The notes: generated by a model not told the origin, from the sequence alone. A stretch of DNA of 50,491 nucleotides from CAYJAD01 sp964370015 (GCA_964370015.1 CAYJHD010000010.1:1-50491); one strand, 5' to 3'; shown: positions 25,143 to 35,087, counted from the first letter of the stretch. Program-made: numbers and translations.

Positions 25143-27548
25143 ATGCAATTATCCATCGATTATTCCTCCATTACGCAGATTTTCAACAAGGCACAAGAGC
25201 AAGGACGCGATTACCTTTTTGAGTATGAAGTATATGAAATTCTTGCCCTATCCGGCGCAGAAACACCCCCGAAAACTCTTGTCATCCCTAGGCATTCTCG
25301 CCCCACTGAAGATGATTTGTCAGGCTTTCATGGTGACAAAATCGTACTAAAAATCGTCTCCCCCACCATCGTGCACAAAACAGAAGCTCAAGGCGTACGT
25401 ATTGTCCCCTTAAATGCTGATACCGTGCGTGCGGCTGTACGACGTATGTTTTATGAAGTGCCAGAAACCTTTGCAAGCCTTGTGGAAAGACATAGTCATT
25501 ACGCCCCTGAAAAATATCAAGGCCTCAAGGGAGATGATTTACTTTTTGCCATTCAAAAAGATGTGGTTGGGGTTATGCTCACACAATATATGCCGCCGGA
25601 TTCCCATGCCTTTGGCAATGAACTCATTGTTGGCCTGCGCCATAGTAGAGAGTTTGGCACCATCATCAGCGCTGGCCTTGGGGGCACAGACACTGAGCTC
25701 TATGCCAAACGTTTTCGCAAAGGCCAAGCCATTGTGGCTGCCTCGGTGGAAATGATGGATGGAGAAGCCTTTTTTCATCTTTTCCGTAAAACCATCTCAT
25801 ATCAAAAACTTGCCGGTTATACTCGCGGACAAAAGCGCATTGTCAGCGATGAACAACTCATGGAGTGTTTTGCTTCCTTCATTGATATGGGAAAATACTT
25901 TTCCACACAAAATCCCAATGCACCGTTTATTATAGAAGAGTTAGAAATAAACCCCTTTGCTTTCAAAGACTATTTAATGATTCCTCTGGATGGGCTCTGT
26001 CGCTTCTCCTTGCCTCAACCTGCAAAACAAGGACGTCCCATACATAAAATTCACAATTTGCTTCACCCGCAAAGCATTGGTATCATGGGTGCTTCTGCCA
26101 GTCGTAAAAACTTTGGACGTATTATCTTGGATAATATTAAAGAGTCTGGCTTTGCAGAAGAAAATATTACCCTCTTTCATGAAAAAGAAAGCTCCATTGA
26201 GGGCATACAATGCTTACCCCATATACAAGCCTTATCTCAGCCTTTGGATCTTTTGGTCATGGCTGTGGGCGCAGAAACCTTGCCAGAGCTTGTGCCAAGC
26301 ATCATTGAAGAAAATGCTGCGCATTCGGTAATGCTCATTGCCGGCAGCATGGGCGAGACAGATGAGAGCGTGGAAAGGGCAGAAAAAGTTATGCATGCCA
26401 TCGAACAAGGTCATACCAAGGACGATGGCGGCCCCATCTTTTTGGGGGCCAATTGTATGGGCGTTGTCTCGCGTCCTGGGATATATGATACGTGGTTTAT
26501 TCCCAAGGACAAATTTCCATCTTTTGGCGATAAAAAAATGCATAGGGCGGCACTCATTAGCCAAAGTGGTGCTTTTATGTTGCATCGTATGAGCCAGATG
26601 CCATCGCTTTCTCCAGCCTATATGATTTCCATGGGCAACCAATCAGACCTTACCCTTGGAGACATGCTCACATATTTTAGCACACAAGAACACGTGGATG
26701 TTATTGCTGTCTATGCCGAAGGTTTTAAAGATGGCGACGGTTTAAGCTTTGTGCGTGCAGTGCAAAGAGCCGTTCATGCTGGTAAAATGGTTATTTTTTA
26801 TAAAGCTGGGCGCACTGTAGAAGGAAAAAATGCCACCAGCGGGCACACGGCATCTCTTGCCGGTGACTATATGGTTTGCGAAAGTTGTGTGCGTGAAGCA
26901 GGTGCCATCGTGGCCCGCACGTTTACAGAATTTCAAAATGTATTCATGCTAGCGGAACATTTGCACCATAAGCATATTGGGGGGAGGCGTCTTGCGGTGG
27001 CCAGCGGTGCTGGCTTTGAAGCTGTGGGCATGGCCGATTCCATCCAATCTGATGAATATAGCATGACTTTAGGAAACTTTAGTGTAAGCTGCACAGAAAA
27101 AATACGTGCTATCTTAGAAGAAAACAAGCTTTCAAAACTTGTAACAGTGCAAAATCCTTTGGATATCAACCCTGCCTCCAATGACAAGGTGCACATAGAC
27201 ATTGCTAAAGCTTTACTTGAAGATGCAGGCATTGACGCTGTGGTGTTAAGCTTTGGTCCTTTATCACCTGTCACGCATACCCTAGCACCCGGCACAGGCC
27301 CATTGGCGTATGATACGGAGCAAGGCATGGTCCCCTTGGCACAACAACTCATGGAAAATTTACCACAAAATTGCATAAAACCGCTCATTGGCATAGTGGA
27401 TGGCGGCGCTTTATTCCATGCTTATAGACAAGCACTCGTACAAGTGGGCGTGCCTATTTTTAGTGTTTGCGATGAAGCCATAGCCGCATTATCTCTCTAT
27501 ATGGAAGCTAGGCTCAAAAGCCAGCAATGCTCGTGCTCACAAGTGTAA
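25143..27548 (+). CDS. Acetate--CoA ligase family protein (NDP-forming acyl-CoA synthetase)
   Basis: An 801-residue fusion. The ATP-grasp (beta-like) part is N-terminal (to about residue 285, with VLKIVSPTIVHKTEAQGV and IEELEINPF), followed by the CoA-binding domain from about 300 (PQSIGIMGASASRKNFG) and the succinyl-CoA-ligase-like domains. His568 in SGHTASLAG is the phospho-accepting histidine of the family. It interconverts an acyl-CoA plus ADP and phosphate with the acid plus ATP, giving ATP by substrate-level phosphorylation in fermenters, or activates an acid. The ATP-grasp-first order is the reverse of the more common CoA-binding-first layout. AAGGA precedes the start. The acyl substrate is unknown. 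Confidence 0.92.
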   Translation: MQLSIDYSSITQIFNKAQEQGRDYLFEYEVYEILALSGAETPPKTLVIPRHSRPTEDDLSGFHGDKIVLKIVSPTIVHKTEAQGVRIVPLNADTVRAAVRRMFYEVPETFASLVERHSHYAPEKYQGLKGDDLLFAIQKDVVGVMLTQYMPPDSHAFGNELIVGLRHSREFGTIISAGLGGTDTELYAKRFRKGQAIVAASVEMMDGEAFFHLFRKTISYQKLAGYTRGQKRIVSDEQLMECFASFIDMGKYFSTQNPNAPFIIEELEINPFAFKDYLMIPLDGLCRFSLPQPAKQGRPIHKIHNLLHPQSIGIMGASASRKNFGRIILDNIKESGFAEENITLFHEKESSIEGIQCLPHIQALSQPLDLLVMAVGAETLPELVPSIIEENAAHSVMLIAGSMGETDESVERAEKVMHAIEQGHTKDDGGPIFLGANCMGVVSRPGIYDTWFIPKDKFPSFGDKKMHRAALISQSGAFMLHRMSQMPSLSPAYMISMGNQSDLTLGDMLTYFSTQEHVDVIAVYAEGFKDGDGLSFVRAVQRAVHAGKMVIFYKAGRTVEGKNATSGHTASLAGDYMVCESCVREAGAIVARTFTEFQNVFMLAEHLHHKHIGGRRLAVASGAGFEAVGMADSIQSDEYSMTLGNFSVSCTEKIRAILEENKLSKLVTVQNPLDINPASNDKVHIDIAKALLEDAGIDAVVLSFGPLSPVTHTLAPGTGPLAYDTEQGMVPLAQQLMENLPQNCIKPLIGIVDGGALFHAYRQALVQVGVPIFSVCDEAIAALSLYMEARLKSQQCSCSQV

Positions 27549-27569
27549 ATACTTTAGAAGGAAATGGCC

Positions 27570-28403
27570 ATGAAAAGGCATATAGGTATTTTATTGGGCA
27601 TATTGTCTCTTTTTTGTCTTGCTTGCTCAGCCCAAATGCAAACAAATTCTGTAGAAAAAGTACGCCAAGACATAGAGGCCATACAAGTAAACCAAGGCTT
27701 TATTGAGCGTAAATTACACACGAGCACATTTTCACTTTATGCCCTCTTGCGTCCTGCACATGCCATCACCGATACAATACATGTTTATATAGAAGGTGAT
27801 GGTTTAGCATGGCTAACTCGTCATAAGCCCTCTAAAGATCCCACGCCCACCAAAAGCACCACGCTTGATTTGGCAAAACATGACCCAAGCAACAATGCTG
27901 TATTATACTTAGCCAGACCTTGCCAATACATGTCATCGGATGCCATAGACCTATGCTCCCAAAAATATTGGACATCGCATCGATTTGCGCCGGAAGTTAT
28001 TCAAGCCTTAAACGAGGCCATAGATCAAATAAAGACAGAAGTACAAGCTAAGCACGTGATACTTATTGGATACTCTGGTGGTGGTGCGGCGGCGGCTTTA
28101 ATGGCTTCTCGTCGTTCCGATGTGGTTTTTCTTGGTTCAGCCGCCGGTAATTTAGATATTCATGGCTGGACCGCTTGGCATAAGGTAAGTAAATTGAAAG
28201 GTTCACAAGATCCCATGCGCATTACGCATACTATACAACATATTCCGCAACGCCATGTGAGTAGTTATGACGACAGTATAGTCCCTCCACAAATAAGTAA
28301 GAACTTTTGTGATGCATTACAAAGACCAGAATATTGCCAGCAAGTTTCAGGCATGTCCCATGGTGGAGATTGGTATGCCATGTGGAACTATAACTATAAA
28401 TAA
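27570..28403 (+). CDS. Alpha/beta hydrolase lipoprotein
   Basis: A 277-residue putative lipoprotein: a hydrophobic signal (residues 5-18) ends in CLACS, with Cys19 the probable lipidation site, although Cys at -3 makes the lipobox imperfect. The hydrolase nucleophile elbow is GYSGG (in VILIGYSGGGAAA, near residue 170), and HGGDWY near the C-terminus could supply the catalytic histidine. Likely an esterase or amidase in the envelope; substrate unknown. The start at 27570 is chosen over the ATG at 27564 because AGAAGGA sits 7 nt before it. It follows the acyl-CoA synthetase by 21 nt and precedes the CYTH gene by 24 nt, so the three may be one transcript. Confidence 0.8.
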   Translation: MKRHIGILLGILSLFCLACSAQMQTNSVEKVRQDIEAIQVNQGFIERKLHTSTFSLYALLRPAHAITDTIHVYIEGDGLAWLTRHKPSKDPTPTKSTTLDLAKHDPSNNAVLYLARPCQYMSSDAIDLCSQKYWTSHRFAPEVIQALNEAIDQIKTEVQAKHVILIGYSGGGAAAALMASRRSDVVFLGSAAGNLDIHGWTAWHKVSKLKGSQDPMRITHTIQHIPQRHVSSYDDSIVPPQISKNFCDALQRPEYCQQVSGMSHGGDWYAMWNYNYK

Positions 28404-28427
28404 CGCTTTCTCACCATGGAGGCTCAT

Positions 28428-28913
28428 ATGTTTAGAGAAATAGAACGAAAATTCCTTGTACTGGGGGAAGCTTGGCGCTCTCTAGGCACTTCTTTTGCTT
28501 TTTGCCAAGGCTATATATACTCTTCCGAACAGTGCTTTGTACGTATTCGTACTGAGGGAGATAAAGCCGTACTCACCATTAAAGGCCCCAAAAGCGGTAT
28601 CGGACGTCCCGAATTTGAATACCCCATCCCCATGGAAGATGCTCAAGAGCTTTTAGAAACGCTTGCACATAAACCCCTCATATACAAGATTCGATACAAA
28701 ATACCTGTGGGAAAACATATTTGGGAAGTGGATGAATTTTGTGGAGATAATGCTGGACTTATTGTGGCAGAAATAGAATTAGAAAAGGAAGATGAAAACT
28801 TTGTGAAGCCTGAATGGATAGGCAAAGAAGTGACTTTTGATGCGCGTTATCGCAATGCAGCTCTTGCTCGCCATCCCTATAGTCAATGGGACGACGAGCA
28901 AAAAAAGGGATAA
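28428..28913 (+). CDS. CYTH domain protein (triphosphate tunnel enzyme family)
   Basis: A 161-residue protein starting with the ExExK signature EIERK (Glu4, Glu6, Lys8). Paired charged strands follow (CFVRIRTEGDKAVLTIKGPK, IWEVDEFCGDNAGLIVAEIELE), giving the tunnel of Arg, Lys and Glu residues that binds metal and triphosphate. Stand-alone bacterial members hydrolyse inorganic tripolyphosphate or act on nucleotides; the exact activity here is open. The start at 28428 is chosen over the codon at 28416 because GGAGG falls just before it and the family begins this way. It converges with the XpaC-like gene, only one base separating the stop codons. Confidence 0.93.
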   Translation: MFREIERKFLVLGEAWRSLGTSFAFCQGYIYSSEQCFVRIRTEGDKAVLTIKGPKSGIGRPEFEYPIPMEDAQELLETLAHKPLIYKIRYKIPVGKHIWEVDEFCGDNAGLIVAEIELEKEDENFVKPEWIGKEVTFDARYRNAALARHPYSQWDDEQKKG

Positions 28914-28914
28914 T

Positions 28915-29904
28915 TTAACGACCTTCCATCTTTAAAAGCGTATCCAGTACTTTTAAATCTGCAGAAAAATCGTCAATATCATTGCGCAAAAGACTTTTAT
29001 GCTCATGACTAAAGGCTTGTTCTAAGCGTACAAGCACCTCTTTACTATTTTGTAAAGCGGTATCAATATCCTCGCTGGCATTGCTATTGGCTCTGGCAGA
29101 TCCTGCCAAGCGACAATAATTTTCCAACACAGAATGCGTAGCAGGTAAGTAGCGACGTAAAAACTTTTCTCCGGGCTCTGTGTCTCTTTTATCTTCTTGC
29201 ATGCAAAGCACAATGGCTTCAGCCGACTGTATGAGAGCCTGTGTGGAAGTTTGCATGCTTTTAGGTAAAAGTAATTGCTTGGTACGCAATTTTGCAATGG
29301 ATGCTTTATACTCTGCCAAGCGTGCGGCTGCTTGTTGTGCTGAAGCTTGAGCCACGGTGGAAGCCACATGTGCCATTTGTTCTTTTGCAGCATGTACAGC
29401 TTGTTTTTTCTTTTCTAATTTGGTGCGTAATTCCCAAAAGGCCATGCCAAGCACAGAAATAAGTGCAAAAGAGCCCAGTAAAAAAACTATGCTGGAGGAT
29501 GTGGCCAAAAATTTTAGTGCCAATGGCACAAGAAAAACAGCGGTGCCCCATTCAGTACCCATGGAAAAACGCTTCATGAAAAGCCTTTGCACCCAAGCCT
29601 GTGCACCACCCCAGAATACCGCTTCAGTGAGGGGTAATCCCAAAGCCAAGGAAAGCACCACTTGGCAAACACCAAGACCTGCCGGCACCAGCCAGTCTGG
29701 CTGTAAACGCGTTTCACGGGCCACAAGACAAATGAGTCCCACATACATGCCCAAAGCCGCAAAAGAGGGCACAAAGGACACCACCACCCCTGCACAGAAA
29801 AAAGCACTTACGTGCACCACTATGCGTAAGCCAAAGCCACGCACATCTTCCATAATTTTATCCATAAAAGAAAGGGATTGTTCTTTTTTTATAGGTTCTG
29901 ACAT
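28915..29904 (-). CDS. XpaC-like protein (5-bromo-4-chloroindolyl phosphate hydrolysis family)
   Basis: A 329-residue membrane protein. Residues about 28-165 carry several hydrophobic segments; the C-terminal half is a helical domain. FLRRYLPATHSVLENYCRL near residue 245 and the closing DDFSADLKVLDTLLKMEG match the XpaC family, usually found next to TelA-type toxic-anion resistance proteins. No telA gene is in the window. The molecular function of XpaC is not known, despite the name. AAGGAT precedes the start. An 18-nt-scale alternative ATG (residue 14, MDKIME) is possible. Confidence 0.72.
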   Translation of the reverse strand: MSEPIKKEQSLSFMDKIMEDVRGFGLRIVVHVSAFFCAGVVVSFVPSFAALGMYVGLICLVARETRLQPDWLVPAGLGVCQVVLSLALGLPLTEAVFWGGAQAWVQRLFMKRFSMGTEWGTAVFLVPLALKFLATSSSIVFLLGSFALISVLGMAFWELRTKLEKKKQAVHAAKEQMAHVASTVAQASAQQAAARLAEYKASIAKLRTKQLLLPKSMQTSTQALIQSAEAIVLCMQEDKRDTEPGEKFLRRYLPATHSVLENYCRLAGSARANSNASEDIDTALQNSKEVLVRLEQAFSHEHKSLLRNDIDDFSADLKVLDTLLKMEGR

Positions 29905-29967
29905 GATTTATCCTTAGTAAAAAACTTTTATAATAAAATGAAGTGTTACGATGTGCCACCTTTTCTG

Positions 29968-30672
29968 TCAAGAAAAGTCCGTACTTTTACTTGAGTGTAG
30001 CAAAACCACTTGCCCTGCTCCACCTAAAGTAAAACGGCGCGCTTGTGGAATAAGTCCTTCTGTATGGCAAAACCCCTCTAAAGCACCGCCACCCATAAAT
30101 TCTTTATACGTTGCATAATGCTCTCCGCCCACAAGGCACTCCACTCCATGCGCCAACCACGTGCTAGGTACATGTAAATTACGCTCCGCCAAGCAATAAT
30201 CTGCAACAATAACATTGGACGCAACACGTAAGAGCTCTTGTATAAGCTTTCTACCTTGCTCCACAGGTAAAGTATGCAAAGCCATACAAAGTGTAGCTAC
30301 GGTGACACTTTGCGTAGCTAGCGGAAGCTGTAGTGCATCACCTTGAATGATATAATGCTTCTGCTCCGCACTTTGATGCGATTTGTGTAGCCTTTTTTGC
30401 GCCGCATGAAGCATGGCAGGGCTTAGATCAAGCCCAAAACAAAACACATGGTTCAATTGTTTACTTTTATGCTGTAAAAAATCTAAAAAGCCCCCTGCTC
30501 CGCAACAGCAATCCAAAATGCGCACAGGTCGTAAAGATGAAACGTCTGCCACTTGATCTTTAAGTACATGGTCATAAATAACGTCATACACTTCTTGGCG
30601 CAGTCCTCGTAGTATGGGGCCCAAAAGAGGCTCATACAAAGACGCAGCTCTTTGCTCTATAAAGGTGCGCAT
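29968..30672 (-). CDS. Class I SAM-dependent methyltransferase
   Basis: A 234-residue soluble enzyme. SAM motif I is RILDCCCGAGGFLDFL (about residues 50-65), an acidic loop follows at FGLDLSPAM, and YIIQGDALQLPLA fits motif II. It belongs with the UbiE/type-11 group, but the substrate is not evident. The C-terminal part (GFCHTEGLIPQARRFTLGGAGQVVLL) is typical of methyltransferases acting on lipids or small molecules. It starts inside the end of the HD-domain gene (16-nt overlap), so translation is probably coupled. Confidence 0.88.
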   Translation of the reverse strand: MRTFIEQRAASLYEPLLGPILRGLRQEVYDVIYDHVLKDQVADVSSLRPVRILDCCCGAGGFLDFLQHKSKQLNHVFCFGLDLSPAMLHAAQKRLHKSHQSAEQKHYIIQGDALQLPLATQSVTVATLCMALHTLPVEQGRKLIQELLRVASNVIVADYCLAERNLHVPSTWLAHGVECLVGGEHYATYKEFMGGGALEGFCHTEGLIPQARRFTLGGAGQVVLLHSSKSTDFS

Positions 30673-31460
30673 GGTTTTATTTGCGCCGCCACAAGGAGGG
30701 AAAAAATATGTTCTTTTGCTGCATCCATGACAGGATCTTTGGGCAAGCTTTCAAAAATACTATGCAAATATCCTTCTTTTAACATGAGTTTTTTACTGGT
30801 AGCAAATTTCATATCGTGCACCCACGAACCAAGTAACAATTTAAAATCATTAATGTAGACTATATTTGCGTAGGATGCCAAACGATTTTGCATAATATCC
30901 TCAAGCATGGCAGGTGACCAACGCAAAGGCTCATCTTTAGCATAAAAAGTGACAGCATCGTGCTTTTTCTCACCTGGGGCACAAGGGGTAAATTGCTCCG
31001 CCATGACACGCAAGATGTCGAGCTTATCCGCATCTCGTATGGCACAAGTAATGCGTTTTAGCCCCATGTCCAGCCCTTGTGGCAAGGTAAAACGATTATG
31101 CATGGCCACGGCAGCCATGACTTGTTTACGCACATGAGGTTTTTCCCCTTGAAGAATACCTTCTTTTTTTAACACCTTTGCCCCGTGCAGAGCATGATTC
31201 ACCGAGGCTGTGTCCCTAAAAGTATTATACAGATAAAATTGCTCAAAACGGCCTATATCATGGTACAAAGCCGCCAAAGAACACGCTCTTGCGTGTTCTT
31301 GGAGAACAGGTTCATATTGTATCAAAGTCTGTGTGTACTGTAAAACTCGCTGCGTATGTTGTATCTTTAAATGTAGCATGGATGCATCTTGTGTTTTTTC
31401 ACAAAAACTTTGCGCATAATGTGTAAAAAAATCCTGATGCAATGTAATATCATTTTTCAT
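30657..31460 (-). CDS. HD domain phosphohydrolase
   Basis: A 267-residue protein with an HD metal-dependent phosphohydrolase domain: His in KIQHTQRVLQYT, the His-Asp pair in ALYHDIGRFEQF, and a later conserved AMHNR and DADKLDIL. Such proteins cleave nucleotides or cyclic nucleotides; the substrate is unknown. No ribosome site is obvious. The start at 31460 (MKNDITL) is a guess; an ATG at 31484 adds eight residues. It is divergent from dnaE with about 120 nt between starts and overlaps the downstream methyltransferase. Confidence 0.85.
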   Translation of the reverse strand: MKNDITLHQDFFTHYAQSFCEKTQDASMLHLKIQHTQRVLQYTQTLIQYEPVLQEHARACSLAALYHDIGRFEQFYLYNTFRDTASVNHALHGAKVLKKEGILQGEKPHVRKQVMAAVAMHNRFTLPQGLDMGLKRITCAIRDADKLDILRVMAEQFTPCAPGEKKHDAVTFYAKDEPLRWSPAMLEDIMQNRLASYANIVYINDFKLLLGSWVHDMKFATSKKLMLKEGYLHSIFESLPKDPVMDAAKEHIFSLLVAAQIKPCAPL

Positions 31461-31521
31461 GAAATATATGTACACGCTAGCCATTTAAGGTGCAAGGGCA
31501 TTTTCCCCCATGGAGAAAGGC

Positions 31522-31550
31522 TTGAGCCTAAAAGCCCTTTATGGTATTTT
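31522..31550 (+). promoter_or_regulatory. Candidate dnaE promoter
   Basis: TTGAGC (31522-31527) and TATTTT (31545-31550) are separated by 17 nt and lie 31 nt before the dnaE start. Each box matches sigma-70 consensus at four of six positions, so the call is weak. Confidence 0.3.
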
Positions 31551-31581
31551 GTTTTTTTCACCTTTCAGCCCCCAATATACC

Positions 31582-34500
31582 ATGTCAGACTTTGTACATC
31601 TTCATTGCCATACGGAATTTTCTCTCCTGGACGGTGCCATTCGTCTTAAGGATTTATGCAATCGTGCCAAAGATTTTGGCATGCCAGCTGCCGCCATCAC
31701 CGATCACGGAAACCTTTTTGGCGCCACGCATTTTTATAAGCAATGCAAAGATGTGGGCATAAAGCCCATTGTTGGTTGCGAAGTGTATGTATGTCACGAC
31801 CATAAAGATAAAACTTCTGAGCTGGCTCGTAAAAGGCATCACCTTGTACTTTTAGCGCAAAATATCACTGGATATCATAACCTTGTGCGTCTTGTGACAC
31901 AAGGCTATATGGAAGGGTTTCATTATAAACCACGCGTTGATAAGGGACTTTTGCGTAAATATTCTGAAGGCATCATCGCTCTTTCGGCATGTATTGCAGG
32001 TGAAATTCCCCGTGCCATTGAACATGGCGACATGGACAAAGCTCTTTTACTCACGCAAGAGTATGCCGATATATATCCCGATCGCTTCTATTTAGAATTA
32101 CAAGTCAATGGGTTACAGCAACAAATCATAGCCAACAATGGCCTCATGGAAATAGCTGAAAAAACAGGTATTCCCTTGGTGGCCACCAACGACTGCCACT
32201 ATCTTACGGCTGAAGATGTGGAAGCGCACTCTTTGCTTTTATGCATTCAAACGCAAACCAATGTGCATGACCCCAAGCGTATGCAATTTGATTCACATGA
32301 TTTATATTATAAATCAGCAGAACAAATGCAAAAAGAGTTTTCACATGTGCCAGAAGCCATAAGTAATACCATACGCATTGCTGAACAATGCAATGTGGAA
32401 ATGGACTTCAGTAAACACTATTTCCCCGTGTATGAATTGCCCGAGGAAATGACGCCAGCCATGGAGTTTCGCCGATTGGCAGAGGAAGGTCTTGCCAAGC
32501 GCATTGAACAACACCCCGACAAAGAAAGCCTTGATATACAGCTGTATGAAGAACGCCTTGAGCGCGAGCTTGGTGTTATCCTAGAAATGGGATTCCCTGA
32601 CTATTTCCTTATAGTGCAAGACTTTATCAACTGGGCTAAACACAATAATATTCCCGTGGGACCCGGTCGTGGATCAGCGGCAGGCTCCTTGGTGGCTTGG
32701 GCTTTGCGTATTACCAACCTTGACCCCATTCCTTACAATCTCCTTTTCGAACGTTTTTTGAACATTGAACGCGTCTCCCTACCCGATATAGACGTGGACT
32801 TTTGCGAACGCCGTCGCGGTGAAGTTATTCAATACATGGTGCGCAAATATGGTGAAAACTCCGTAGCGCAAATTACCACCTTTGGTAAAATGAAAGCCAA
32901 GGCTGTCATCAAAGACGTGGGCCGTGCTTTGGGTTTAAGTTTTGCCGAAACAGATCGCATAGCTAAACTCATTCCGGAAGATCCTAAAATGACCGTCAAA
33001 AAAGCTTTGGACAACGAAGCGGATTTACGCACCATTTATGATACTGAACCCAGCATCACCAAGCTCATAGATACGGCCATGCGCCTTGAGGGCTTATCTC
33101 GTCACGCCTCCACCCACGCGGCTGGCCTTGTGGTTTCCGATAAGCCCATGAGTGAATATCTTCCTTTATACAAAGGAAAAAAAGGCGAACTTGTCACGCA
33201 ATTTGATATGAAAATGGTGGAAAAAGTAGGTCTTGTGAAGTTCGACTTCTTGGGCCTGCGCACTATGACATTAATACAAGACACCTTGGATGCCATTGTA
33301 CACCAAAAAAAGGAAGCACCCAATTTAGATACCCTGCCGCTCACCGATGCCGCCACCTATGAATTGTATGCCCGCGGCGACACAGATGGTATATTTCAGG
33401 TGGAAAGCTCCGGCATGCGTCAGTATTTACGACAGCTTAAGCCCAACTGCTTTGAAGATGTTATCGCCATGCTTGCCTTGTATCGCCCCGGCCCCTTAGG
33501 TTCAGGCATGGTGGATGAATTTATTAAGCGTAAACATGGCGAAGTGGAAGTGGTCTATCCGCACGAATCACTCAGTGATTGTCTTCGCGATACCTACGGT
33601 GTTATTGTTTACCAAGAGCAGGTGATGCAAATTGCGCAAATCATTGCCAAATACACCCTTGGTGGCGCAGATCTTTTGCGTCGTGCCATGGGTAAAAAAG
33701 ACCCTGCCGCAATGGCGAAAGAGCGTTCCACCTTTGTGGATGGCGCCCTTGCCAATGGTATAGCTAAAGCCAAAGCCGACGAAATCTTTGACCTTATGGA
33801 AAAATTTGCCGAATACGGTTTTAATAAATCACACTCGGCGGCCTATGCGCTCATTTCGTATCACACAGCGTTCTTAAAGGTTCACTTTAAGGTTGAATTC
33901 ATGGCGGCCCTCATGACGTCAGAAATGGGCAACCAAGACAAACTTTTGAAATATGTGGCCGCATGTAAAGACATGGATATTGACGTGTTACAACCCACCG
34001 TCAATGAAAGCTTGCGTGCCTTCTCTGCCGCCGATAATAAAGTTATTTTCGGACTTGGTGGCATTAAGAATGTGGGTGATGAAGCCATTCGCGAAATTGT
34101 AGACGCCCGCACGGCAGACGGTCCTTATATTTCTCTCTTTGATATGGCTTGTCGCGTATCTTTACGCAAAGTAACAAAGCGCGTCCTGGAATCACTCATC
34201 AAAGGCGGAGCTTGTGATTGTTTTGGCGTTTCCCGCGCCGCCATGCTGGCAGTGCTCGACACCCTTGTGGCCAGAGCGCAGAAAAAAGCCAAAGAAAAGG
34301 AATCCAATCAAAATTCCCTCTTGGCCATGACCCCTCAGGCAGACATAAAGCAAAAGGGGATTGGTTTTGACTGCCCCGAATCTGGCATTGCAGAAATGGA
34401 AGAAAGCGATAAATTGCGTAATGAAAAAGAAGCACTGGGCTTTTTCCTCACCTCGCACCCGCTTATGCCCTTCCGCAAAGAAATGCTACGCATACGCGTA

Positions 34501-35076
34501 ACGCCCATGGAAGAATTGCGCGATATGCACCACGGCGGTGAGGTAAAGTGCGGTGTGCTTATTACCTCCATAAAAGAAATCACCACCAAAAAGGGCGATC
34601 GCATGGCCTTTGCCACGGCGGAGGATCTCACAGCCAACGGCGAAGTTATCTTTTTTCCCCGCACTTATGCAGAATTTCGCGAAATTCTGCACTCAGACCA
34701 GCCTCTTTTGCTGGAAGCAAAACTTGATGCGCAACAAGATGGCGGCTCCCACCATGACGATGACGAAGACAGCCCTCCACGCGAAATTAAACTTCTTGCG
34801 GAAAAAATTAAACCTCTTTCCGACGCTTGCAGACAAAGTGATACACCCATTTGCATGGCCATTCCCGCGCATAAACTGGATAGAGAAAGCCTTCTTTCTT
34901 TACGCGCCATTTTAGAAAAACATCATGGTTCCGTCACGGTGGAAGCCTATGTCATTATTGATAAACATCAATGCCTGTTGCGTTTAGGACCAAGGCTCAC
35001 CGTACAACCCGGTGTGGAACTCGACACTGCTTTGGCTCGCTGGGCTGAAGCACCACAAGCAACAATTGTACAATAA
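31582..35076 (+). CDS. dnaE: DNA polymerase III subunit alpha
   Basis: The 1164-residue replicative polymerase. The PHP domain opens with FVHLHCHTEFSLLDGA; the polymerase catalytic acidic cluster is PDIDVDF (Asp402, Asp404, Asp406 region). The finger/palm sequences GRGSAAGSLVAWAL and FNKSHSAAYALISYHTAFLK are clear, and an OB-fold lies in the C-terminal 250 residues. Length is that of a type-1 DnaE. The start at 31582 (MSDFVHLH) is chosen because the 24 residues added by an earlier codon are not part of the family; its ribosome site is weak. The C-terminus includes a His/Asp/Glu-rich loop (HHDDDEDS) near 1055. Divergent from the HD gene; queD follows by 11 nt. Confidence 0.98.
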   Translation: MSDFVHLHCHTEFSLLDGAIRLKDLCNRAKDFGMPAAAITDHGNLFGATHFYKQCKDVGIKPIVGCEVYVCHDHKDKTSELARKRHHLVLLAQNITGYHNLVRLVTQGYMEGFHYKPRVDKGLLRKYSEGIIALSACIAGEIPRAIEHGDMDKALLLTQEYADIYPDRFYLELQVNGLQQQIIANNGLMEIAEKTGIPLVATNDCHYLTAEDVEAHSLLLCIQTQTNVHDPKRMQFDSHDLYYKSAEQMQKEFSHVPEAISNTIRIAEQCNVEMDFSKHYFPVYELPEEMTPAMEFRRLAEEGLAKRIEQHPDKESLDIQLYEERLERELGVILEMGFPDYFLIVQDFINWAKHNNIPVGPGRGSAAGSLVAWALRITNLDPIPYNLLFERFLNIERVSLPDIDVDFCERRRGEVIQYMVRKYGENSVAQITTFGKMKAKAVIKDVGRALGLSFAETDRIAKLIPEDPKMTVKKALDNEADLRTIYDTEPSITKLIDTAMRLEGLSRHASTHAAGLVVSDKPMSEYLPLYKGKKGELVTQFDMKMVEKVGLVKFDFLGLRTMTLIQDTLDAIVHQKKEAPNLDTLPLTDAATYELYARGDTDGIFQVESSGMRQYLRQLKPNCFEDVIAMLALYRPGPLGSGMVDEFIKRKHGEVEVVYPHESLSDCLRDTYGVIVYQEQVMQIAQIIAKYTLGGADLLRRAMGKKDPAAMAKERSTFVDGALANGIAKAKADEIFDLMEKFAEYGFNKSHSAAYALISYHTAFLKVHFKVEFMAALMTSEMGNQDKLLKYVAACKDMDIDVLQPTVNESLRAFSAADNKVIFGLGGIKNVGDEAIREIVDARTADGPYISLFDMACRVSLRKVTKRVLESLIKGGACDCFGVSRAAMLAVLDTLVARAQKKAKEKESNQNSLLAMTPQADIKQKGIGFDCPESGIAEMEESDKLRNEKEALGFFLTSHPLMPFRKEMLRIRVTPMEELRDMHHGGEVKCGVLITSIKEITTKKGDRMAFATAEDLTANGEVIFFPRTYAEFREILHSDQPLLLEAKLDAQQDGGSHHDDDEDSPPREIKLLAEKIKPLSDACRQSDTPICMAIPAHKLDRESLLSLRAILEKHHGSVTVEAYVIIDKHQCLLRLGPRLTVQPGVELDTALARWAEAPQATIVQ

Positions 35077-35087
35077 GGAAAATACAT

